Part shown: piece by piece, positions 55,142 through 64,000 of the stretch
How the letters are laid out: the number at the start of each line of letters is the position of its first letter
How positions within the stretch are numbered: position 1 is the first letter of the stretch
NCBI RefSeq assembly: GCF_030848805.1
Contig: NC_092367.1
Coordinates: forward strand, 18,781,692-18,845,691
DNA: 64,000 bases
Origin: Temnothorax longispinosus
Lineage: Eukaryota > Arthropoda > Insecta > Hymenoptera > Formicidae
Reading direction: 5' to 3'
Program-made: the position numbers and the translations under genes
Notes under the pieces: model-generated
The model's database searches: none
What the model was told of the DNA's origin: nothing
What the model saw: only the letters and a program-made list of their open reading frames with translations

Positions 55142-56228
55142 TTTGGAAAAAAATTGTATTATATATCGAAACCGAAAGATCCTCTATATGTAAGAATAAT
55201 GATGTATATATATATATTATTACACACGGTAAATTTGGATTAATTGCACTCTCGAGAGATGAGCTGCCCCGCTGATCCAATGAAAGAATCAAGACGCACC
55301 GAGAAGCGGAGAATGAGATAGAAGAAGAAATGAAGAAATTCACAATTTATAAATATATATAAATATATATAAAAAAAATATATTTATGTATACGTATAAA
55401 AGAGAAAAGAGCACGTTGTTCTCGCATTCATTTCGAAAGACGCTGCGTTTCTGATCCAGACCCATTTTTGTTTCGTTGTTAGTTTGTACGCACTACGATT
55501 ATCGCAACTTATTGTATTATCGACGAGATACTGTAACAAACAAAAATACTGTTAACTATTCTTAAAAAAATTAAAACTTTTGTAAACTGAGACCAAACGG
55601 TTGACGAAGCCTTTACTTATTTGTGGATTCCTTTTTCAGATGTTTGAATGGCTCTTCCGAGTTTTATACCGAATTCACACGTATACAACATGCACAAATC
55701 AAACACATGGAAAAGTATACGAAAAGTACGATAAATCAAATTGAATTTTGAAATGCTCCATTATTATCGCTTGACTTGGCAATAATATTGATTCTGATCT
55801 AAATCAGGCAAGTATTTAATTCAGAGTATTCGGGGGATTATTCGGGAAAATGGATAGACTTTTTTGAGGTTCAAAAAATGCCAAACTTTAATAAAAATCA
55901 AGATATTTTTATTCTATATAATATATTATTTAATTCCATTACACATGAGAAATGTACTAAATTGAATTTTATTTATAAATTCTCTTGTCTGTGAAAAATT
56001 CTATCCTACAATGAGATTCATTATATGGATTATAAAATTTGAATATGTCATTTTAAATGTTCAATCACTTCTTTATGTAAAAAATTATTCGTGCATATAA
56101 AAAATAATTCTGTTTGCGCACTTTTCATCTCAAAGTGTGTGCGTGTAGAATTAGAAAACAGTACACATTACATATATATATGAGATCATTGATGACTCGT
56201 TCGCGTAGTATTATCGCCAGGAAAAGAT
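55142..56228. other. Intergenic or 3'UTR sequence between convergent genes
   Basis: AT-rich sequence between the + strand Phactr and the - strand kinase. It should contain the 3' ends of one or both transcripts. No open frame is worth calling. Confidence 0.5.
55968..55973 (-). terminator. AATAAA poly(A) signal candidate for the kinase gene
   Basis: The reverse-strand AATAAA lies about 256 nt downstream of the kinase stop. Another is at 55908-55913. Confidence 0.45.
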
Positions 56229-56318
56229 TCAAAAATTGAAAATTTTTGATCGAAATGACGCACTCTTTGTTGCTGTTTCTTGTCGATTTTTTATTCCTAA
56301 AATCCGGAATGGTGATTC
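56229..56318 (-). CDS. S6KL: Kinase terminal coding exon
   Basis: The acceptor TTTTTTGTCATCTGTAG has a good pyrimidine tract. It encodes ESPFRILGIKNRQ and a Ser/Lys-rich end to a TGA at 56231-56229, 29 residues in all. The SPFRIL continuation directly after LKK is what an AGC C-tail would have, which supports the junction. Confidence 0.65.
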   Translation of the reverse strand, partial: ESPFRILGIKNRQETATKSASFRSKIFNF

Positions 56319-56940
56319 CTACAGATGACAAAAAATAGCAAATAATCTTAATTATGGAAACTTAAACTACTATTGTTTTTCTAGCAAAAATTTAATTTAA
56401 AAAATGCTAATCATTTTTTATTTAGTCTCTAGCGCGTTATCAAAATGAAACACACAATTTTTTTTTACAAGTAATATTTAGATATTTTAAATGTCCTACA
56501 TTACGAAAAATTTTCAACGTTTTCATGATTATTTTATTCATATAAATTTATTTCTTAAACAGAAATGCCTCGTAAACGTTGAACAAAATTTTTATGCACT
56601 ATAAATTGTCTAATTTTTCCGACAAAATTATTATCTGAAGCGTAATAATTACCTTTTTCAGCATATAACTTTGGATATCATAGCCCATGTAAAAAGCGAT
56701 CCTCTGAAGGCCGAGAAGAGTTCGGAGTCTCAAACGAGGCTCCGGTTGTAAGAGACGTTTCAAAAGATCTCTCGCTGCTGGTGAAATATTCGCATTCGCC
56801 GGTAAAATTCCTGGTACATTCGCGCAATTCAGATCATCCCGGGCGATTCTGTCGGCAGGCAAAAGGTCTGACGACAACATGGATGGATACTGCAATAAAA
56901 GGTTGTGATACTTGCAATCAGTTCTTCCAATTTTAATTCC
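56229..56940 (-). CDS. S6KL: AGC-type protein kinase, 3' end (S6KL/RSKR-like)
   Basis: This is the C-terminal part of a serine/threonine kinase, read leftward in two exons (56940-56653 and 56318-56229) that join in phase 0. It covers 125 residues and a stop. SPAARDLLKRLLQPEPRLR matches the last C-lobe helix of AGC kinases, with the RL arginine conserved. IAFYMGYDI, LKK and SPFRILG then parallel the start of the AGC C-terminal tail. The degenerate tail without a hydrophobic motif suggests S6KL/RSKR rather than S6K itself. That name is from memory and tentative. The HRD, DFG and glycine-loop exons were not found to the right, so the gene is partial here. It converges on Phactr. Confidence 0.7.
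56319..56652 (-). other. Last intron of the kinase gene
   Basis: 334 nt from GTAATT to CATCTGTAG on the reverse strand. It is AT-rich and nothing else is seen. Confidence 0.65.
56653..56940 (-). CDS. S6KL: Kinase penultimate coding exon
   Basis: The exon is 288 nt, 96 codons, phase 0 at both ends. The acceptor is TATTTTACAG and the donor is AAAAAG/GTAATT. It starts GIKIGRTDCKYHNLL, continues through LNCANVPGILPANANISPAA into the last kinase helix, and ends YDIQSYMLKK. The unbroken frame and good splice sites argue against a decayed pseudogene. Confidence 0.75.
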
Positions 56941-58023
56941 CTGTAAAATAATAATTCTACGACTGATCCTATCAATTATTATTATTTTCTGACACTATGT
57001 ACGCTGTTTTAATTGCTGAAAGCAACTTATAATTAACGATGCTTGATTTCTATTCAATTATTTGTAACAATTCAATAGCTAAATTGTCCGAAAAAAGCAT
57101 CGATATAACAGCGCTTAGAATTCTGTTATAAAACAAAATTCTGTGGAGACGAAATTTAGTCATTAATTAGCGGTCGTGCACCCGCGCTCAGGACCAAAAG
57201 AGTTTGCGGAAGGACCTTTACGTCGCGGCCGCAGAAGCTGGAGGAGGGTCATAAATATCTTCTTTTACGAGAGGTAGGCCGGTAAACTAGAGAAGCTATT
57301 ACCAATGTGTGGATTCCGGCCTGTCTAGGCGCGCTCGTACGCTCGTCGGCTCCGGCATACTACACAGGTACATACACAGGCAGGGTCAACGGCCACTCAC
57401 GACCCCCAACCTATTCGCTCGTTCATGTTCCCTCCACCGTGTGGTACGACCTCACACGACCTCACACGCCGCCTCGGCGCGAGTGCGTCCCCGCGGCCAA
57501 GTGTGGATTTCTTCGCGCAGCTTTGTAACACGCGCGTTGAGACTCGCGCCGAGTTTCGCGCGTGTCAAACGTGCAAAACGGGACCCACTGGACGTTCCCT
57601 TTGTTGCAGCCGAGATTGTTACGCGACGCGGTGGCGAAACATTACCGCACGTGCTCGCGTTCGCGCGGAGAGAAATGGCTTTCGAACGGTGCATAGACGT
57701 TGTCCGACGGTGTTTATGCGGTATCGGAGGTATCTCGATTTTACGTAATCCTCTCGCGGGAGACGAGTGTAATAGGAAAGCGATTTACCTCTCAGAGTTA
57801 TCAGGATTGTTAATAAACTAGCGATTTTTAATATTCTGCTCGTAGATTTTCGTCGTTTATATGTTAAACGCGACTCTCCGGAATCTAAAATTGACTTGGA
57901 CATCCGAATCGAAGTAGTAGAAAGGTGCTAAAAGAAACACGTTTCCCTCGTTCTGTACGACATATAGCTTCGAGAATTAATAAGCCTTCCCGAAGAGAAT
58001 TATTCCGCGAGGCCCAGCTCAAA

Positions 58024-58033
58024 CCCCCCCCCC
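58024..58033. repeat. C10 homopolymer
   Basis: Ten C followed by T and four more C. G-tract on the reverse strand. Confidence 0.95.
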
Positions 58034-61000
58034 TCCCCGCTGTGTAAATTTTATTAATTTCCATGCAGATCTGTCTCTCTCCGTGGTTCCTCGGCAAAAT
58101 ATGCGCACACTAATCGCTAATTAGCATCGATATTGTCTGTGTATTGCTTATCACGTCGTTGTTTATAAGCGAACGAGAGGTGAGAAGAAGCACGAAGCTC
58201 GTCAGGTCGTTGGACCACGCGCGTTGGATCCCGATCGCGCTCGGCGCGGACTTGGCGAACGGGATATTTCAATTCGATCTCGCCGCGGGAACCTTGACCG
58301 AGAATAACGGTACGGAATGATCGTTACGAGATCGTAGACAGTAACGTATGGCTTTTAACGCCACCGCCGCCGCTTCTTATGCATAGATCGGTCGACCTGT
58401 CCGCCTCGTCGGCGCCGCCGTTCACGGCGTCCCGTCCGATCGATGATGCTGCGAGCGAAGAAGCGAAAGAGCGAGACACGACGGGAAATTTGACCATGTT
58501 AATTGCATTCTAACTGCCCTATTTTCTTCATATTTAATTAAAGCTTCTCAAAATATATGATACGTTTGAGACGTCGAGGCATTGCTGCCCAAGTGCACGA
58601 GCGGATAAACGTTAACGAGTTGACGATACGCGTTCTTCAGTGACAAGACATTGTGATCCATAACGATCATGCGGATCGAGTTATAATATTCGCGCTGATG
58701 CCTCCGAAACATAATTTTGCAAGCAGGGCACCAGAAATGAAAACAGCATCTTTTTCTCTCTGATCTTTAGAAAACAAATAAAATCTATTCGATTCCTTCA
58801 CATTTCTTCATTAAAACGAAGTTCAATCAAGGATTATCTCATTATTGATGTCGCGATCAGCGGCAATGGATCTGCGAAAAGTTCGGAGTCAATAAACTCG
58901 TCTGTGCGCGGCCGCAACCTTTCTCTTCGCTGGTTTGCCGGCGGAAGAAAAAAAAAGGCGCGGAATGATGTATACACGGATCTTTGTGCTACGTTATGCT
59001 AAATGTAAACGTACCGCGTTCACCCGTGGATTCCACTCGGCGCGCCTCGGGCAGCTAATTGTTGAGCAAACTCGAGCTTCTGCCTGGATCCAAGCGCGCC
59101 GCGGATACGTTCGTTAGCACCGTACACTTCTCGCGGCCTTCGCCCGCGAATAATGTGTATCGAAGACGTTTAGAGAACGTGAATCTTATTATTTCTCGAG
59201 TGTACGGATTACTTGAGATATAAAACTTCTTCCTTCAAGCTTTAGCATGTAAAACGTCCGAGATTTTGTCGCGAAAACGAGACGAGCGGGATGGAAGAAG
59301 CGTATGCGCATCTACGAAGCTTCTCATGAGAACTTTCGCGTCCCACGGAAAGTGACCGTTGCGATCATTACGGTAATTAAGGCGTTGAGAAAATGAGGTG
59401 CGGATTTTCAGATCCGGCAGGTTCCGTTAATGAACGTGTTTCCCGCTATGGGAAAAACGCCGTGATTCTGCAGGGGAATCTTGAAGAAATAAATATCTTT
59501 TCGGATCATCCGCTAGAGAATTAAATACATTAATACGCAAAAAATTGAGTCGCGTGAATGTAATTGGAAAGAATATTTTAACGATTTTAACGATATAAAT
59601 TAGGAGCTATCTTTAGCGATTATATATAATTTAGAATAATTATGCAATATACAATAATTAAGAATTTTTCAGCAGACGATAATTAATATTCATATAATTT
59701 TTTGTATCTCACGCAATTATTTTTTCATGTTATACTTGTTTTCAAAGAGTTAAGTCTACGAAATCGAACCCCGAAATATCTGAATGGATAAAGTTATTAG
59801 AGAGAATCGCCTTAATTCAAATCACGCATCGATCCGTATAATAAGAGATTTGCGAATGAGAGAAGACCGATGAAGCGAAGGATGCGCGAGATCGAGAGCT
59901 GATAATGCGAAGGATCGATAGAACAAAGAACGCCGCTTTCGCGCAAAGATGGACGGAACAAAGGATCTTCGCTGTCACGGGGCTGTACATCCAGCAATCT
60001 CGCGAGACAGACCACGGACGGTCATGGACGTACGGAGTTCGTTCGAGTGAACAAAGGAGGAGCGTCTAATCGGATCGAGAGACGAGAGATTGCGTCGATC
60101 AAACCTCGGCGGAAGACGTACTCGGGACACAATGCGAGCGTCATAGAAGAAGCGCGATCGGTATTGCGGTGCGCAGGACTCGTTTCTTGTCGGGGTGCAT
60201 CGACCAGGGGGCCGGTTCTATTCCCGGCACGACGATGACGGTGTTCTCTCACGGCGACGTCCGTGTGCCGTCGCGCGAGAAGGTAAAATCTACGGATGAA
60301 GAGTCTCGCGAATTAAGAATCCATCACCGGTATCGGCATCGAGGAAGAGGACGTGAGAATATCCCCGACGCCAAGCTTGGGGGCTCACTAAATATTTTAT
60401 AGCTTATAGCTTGTCTCTCACGTTGCAATATGTGACGGCTGTGACGCTGTCGGATGGATTATGCAAATCCTCTAAGCGCTAAAGCTGGCAGAAAGATGAG
60501 GAGTGAATCTTAGATCCATAAAACGCATGCAAAAAATCTTAAAAGTAGAAAAAGTCAATCAGTAAGTTGGAAATAAGAGAATATGATCGATTAAAAATTC
60601 AGGCAACGCTCTCAAGAACGATAGGCGAAGAAAATATCCGTCGGAGCACCTACAAGCGCGGCTATAAATAAACTTTATACCCGTGCCGTCATCAGGATCG
60701 AGTCATCTTCTTCTAACAGTACACGCAATTAGAGCTGCTCAATTACACGCTACACTCATCACGCCGCAATCGACGCCGATGTACGTGGAGAAGAGGATCG
60801 CGAGGTGCTCGTGAAATCGGAAGGGGAGACAGAGGGAGACGACGGACGGGGAGAAAAAAGGAGAGGCGTGCAACGGGGAGAGAGATGGGAGAAGAGAAAA
60901 AGCGGAATAACAGCCACGGAGATGCGGTGCAAGGAAAAGAGGAGGCTCGTGGAAAGAGGAAGAAAGACCGGTCTCGTAGTTAGCACACGGCGGACATTAA

Positions 61001-61887
61001 CTTCCCATTAACCACCTGCCATTAGATGGGGGAGAGGGGCCCCGAAGGGGGGCCCGGGAGAAGGCCCACTGCGCGCTGGCGCCAGGAGTAATCGTCGGGG
61101 CGCGTATTAGGCGCCTCATGCAAAACCTGCGTGCAAAAGCTCCTGTCTATTTATAAAGCTGCCTTGCGGCACAGCCGCGATAAAATCCCTTTCGACGATG
61201 ATCGCGATAAGAAGAAGGAAAACGTCGATCGATACGACGCACGCGATCGGACAACGGCATCGGCGGAAGTTACGACCTCTTCTTCAGAAAAGAATTGTTT
61301 GATTATTTAATTGTTTAATCACCATCGATTCACTTTTTGTTTCGATAATTTCTCTTACAAAACTTATAATGTTACCTTGTAAACATTAATTGCTGATTTT
61401 ATAAAACTTATACCGCAGGTATAAGGATAAAAACAAATTTTAAAGTAATTTATCAAACGTCCGCTTTTATCTGTCCGTACATGTCTCGATTGAACTACTC
61501 GCATGTATTTATATTCTACGTTCTATATTCAGTTAACCGTGATAATTCATCAGGTATCGCGATATTAATCTTCGATATTATCCGAATAACGGGCTGATAA
61601 TCGCTCTTCCAATCTACATGCCGTTGTTCTCTCTCCTTCCTTTTTCCTCAGTGATCATTCCATCGGTTGTGAAAGACACAGTGAGAACGTTTGACGCTTA
61701 TAGGCGAGGATGTCGAAAAAGGGAGGAGCGAAACGTGGAGAGTCGAGTGCAATAATAATCGGCCGGTCTAACCGTGCAATAATTATGCCCATCTGTGGAA
61801 CGGATATCTCGCGGGCTGCTTATATGTGATAGCAGAAGCCGTGTATATACCGCAGATAATAATCTATGATCTATAAATAGTCTCGCA

Positions 61888-61904
61888 GCGGCGGCGGCGG
61901 CGGC
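61888..61904. repeat. (GCG)n trinucleotide run
   Basis: About six GCG units. The overlapping reverse-strand frame reads as an alanine run but has no other gene-like feature. Confidence 0.9.
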
Positions 61905-64000
61905 AGAGAGGCATTGCGCCGCTTCTCTCCGTACCAAAAGAAGAGCTAAAGGAACAAGCTGTGTAATTACACACCGGGTGGAAGGAAGATAGCGGGTATA
62001 ACCGCGGCCTCGCCTGCCTAGAGTGCCATTCCTAAGAAATGGAACGGTCGTACCCGTTCGTTCGTTCGCCAATATCCATTCGTCCTACCTCCCTCTCTCT
62101 TTCTCTTTAAATGATATTTAGGATCTATAAATAGCGAGGGAAGAAACGGCGGGAAAGACGAGTTCATTCGTGATCTGCATAGATCAGAAAAAGCTCGATG
62201 GACGTCAGTCAATCATTTATAGGCAACAGTCACGCAATTAATAATAAAACCGGATCGAATCTTCTACGGGGATGAATCTTCTACAGTAGGAATTTTTTCC
62301 CGAACGTCCTTATTTCATTTTAATGAGTCCCATCATCAACTCCGAATATCAGCGTGAAAACACAGCCGTTAAATCTTTCCTTTTCATTGATCTCACACAA
62401 CGATATAAATCTCCGATCGAATCGTCGCGCAGTGCCTTAGGTGGTCCCCTCGGAGATCGGTCTCGATTAATTATGAGCATCGCGGCAATTAATGTTTCCG
62501 CTAGCCATGTTTTACCGAGATCAGAGATCGAGAGAAGCCTGTATCGCAGCGAACGAATCCGATTCGTACAAGCACATAAATACGTCGAGCCGCTACAAAG
62601 TAGCAATCGTCGAAACGATCCGCGATATATCACGCCAGGCATATCCCCCTGCGCTCGAGGAAGCCGAACCGAGCCGACATGCGACAGTCGGCGGTATCCT
62701 CTGGCGAACGCATGCACGAATGCAGGCACGCACGCACGCACACGCATTCGCTCACGCGATCGCAAACATACGGCTCGCAGGTAATACCGCGGGATCTATA
62801 AATAGACCTCGGCCAGGGGCGGCAAACCGCACCGGTTGCACGCCAAGTGTCTATCGCTCCTGCGAGATAGAGGGAAAAGAGGACCGGCCGGTTCAGCTCG
62901 GATGCCTCCGAGCGTAGACGCCAGCAGAAGCGAGCAGAAGCGGAATCGGCAGGACGACGCGACGCGAAACGGTGGATTAGAGACGGAATCGAAGAAGCGG
63001 GAACAGGATGTCGGGTGGAACGACATCCTGATTGTGTAACGCCGGCAATTCCGATGAAAATGCTCGGCGTGGCCACCGTCCGTGACCTCGCTGACGTTGA
63101 CTCAAGGTTCTCTCAAAAATCCTTAAGAAAAAAGGACCGATAATAGCCGTGAAATACCTGTTTTGCAAGATTAGGTAACTGATTCGTATTAGTTCAGAGA
63201 TTATCGCGAGCGATCTTTTATTTTAAAGAGGTGTATGGCTTATCTCGAGAAACATTGGAATTTCTATTGCATGCGTATATTAATGCGATGTATTAATTTT
63301 ATTGTTATTTTAACGTGACCTACGGATCAGAATTTACATGAAAACGGATGATGATAAGCGGCTTTTCGTCAATTTGTTTGGTGAAAGGAAGAGATGGCGC
63401 GTGTGTAGGGAAAAGTATTCTGAAACGATGTTATCAGCTGGGAAAAAAAGCACCCAGCACGCTTATCAATGGCTAACACCCTGTACTAATTCCCAACCAG
63501 TTCGGCGTGAGAGCGCGGGCTGCTGAGCGCCGCGCGTACGGCACGCACCTGCGGCACGTCGCACCGTTCGAGCGTATCCGTTGCGTGCTTTCATACTCGC
63601 GTCCTTCGCGGTTGTGCTTTTCGAGGCGATCGCTGCCGTTCCCGCGAACGTCTACGATTCTACCAGCGGGATGCTGGTCCGACTCGCCGGCTTTTTATCC
63701 CGTTGCAGCTTCTTTTACGCCGTTCGCCTCCCCGCGTTTCCCCGAAAGGAAGTAGCCGCGACGAGACCGCGTCCTGGCCGCAAAGGATCGCCGATGACGA
63801 TATCGTTGCGTGCGCTTGGGAGACGCTATCGGCTCGGCGGCGTGCTGATTTTTCCCTCGCGGAACTCGCCCGGCGCCGCGAGAGGCAGGTCGAGAAAGAG
63901 AAAGAAATCAAAGGTCTACGATTAAGGCTGCGAGGCTGGTTTGCCTTGCGAAGGCTTTCTTGCGTCCTGCCATCGATCCTGCGGCGCGCATAGGTGCACC

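Larger units (their letters stand above)
56941..64000. other. No supported exon; kinase intron or intergenic
   Basis: If the kinase gene is intact, this interval is at least partly its intron. I looked for reverse-strand coding of the HRD and DFG catalytic motifs and found none. The sequence alternates AT-rich stretches with CpG-rich patches at about 57.2-58.4 and 62.6-64.0 kb, which are open in many frames at once and look like composition effects or promoters. It contains a C10 tract at 58024-58033 and a GCG repeat at 61888-61904. Confidence 0.4.

Noticed and set aside
57307..57903. Overlapping frames of 73-170 codons on both strands
   Set aside because: All frames are open in the same CpG-rich block, none has a domain, and none fits the kinase gene in phase or motif.
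58120..58320. Short frame containing LDHARWIPIALGADLANGIFQFDL
   Set aside because: No ATG, stop codons close on both sides, and no splice sites that would make it an exon.
63581..63925. Open frame beginning with a signal-peptide-like stretch (RAFILASFAVVLFEAI)
   Set aside because: There is no ATG, no convincing acceptor just upstream, and the downstream part is arginine-rich and low-complexity. It lies in a CpG-rich patch open in several frames.

Overview
The window is animal nuclear DNA, most likely from a hymenopteran insect, possibly an ant. The signs are an AT-leaning background that keeps abundant, undepleted CpG (runs such as TCGCG and GCGCG), long introns with GT-AG borders, and a split gene that reads as an insect Phactr orthologue. 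No prokaryotic operon, rRNA, tRNA or CRISPR array is visible.

One gene dominates: a phosphatase-and-actin-regulator (Phactr) gene on the + strand, whose stop codon is at 49368-49370. I assembled ten coding exons: 16361-16565, 37842-38048, 40063-40284, 40960-41209, 44768-44913, 47291-47447, 48180-48235, 48472-48575, 48829-49001 and 49355-49370. The phases agree at all nine junctions and the total is 1536 nt, or 511 residues plus stop. The protein has a basic and proline-rich start with two PPxY motifs, a polyproline stretch, an acidic block and an RVxF-like motif. These are followed by three tandem RPEL (G-actin-binding) repeats and the PP1-binding C-terminus ending in RFHRP. Intron 1 is about 21.3 kb and may hold other promoters or first exons.

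A second gene runs toward it on the - strand. Its last two coding exons (56653-56940 and 56229-56318) encode the end of the kinase C-lobe and the tail of an AGC-type kinase resembling S6KL/RSKR. Its catalytic exons were not found in the 7 kb to the right, so they probably lie outside the window.

Other content is two foldback elements in Phactr intron 1 (26166-26276, and 30281-30445 with TTAA borders), several microsatellites, and CpG-rich patches that may be promoters (about 10.8-11.3, 13.2-13.7, 34.0-35.1, 53.5-55.1, 57.2-58.4 and 62.6-64.0 kb). There is also a possible signal-peptide first exon at 51855-52084. The sequence from 1 to about 16.3 kb holds no gene I can support. The most interesting points are the PPxY-bearing Phactr N-terminus, an in-frame NAGNAG acceptor next to an RVxF-like motif, the convergent kinase end, the two foldback elements, and two unexplained long ORFs.
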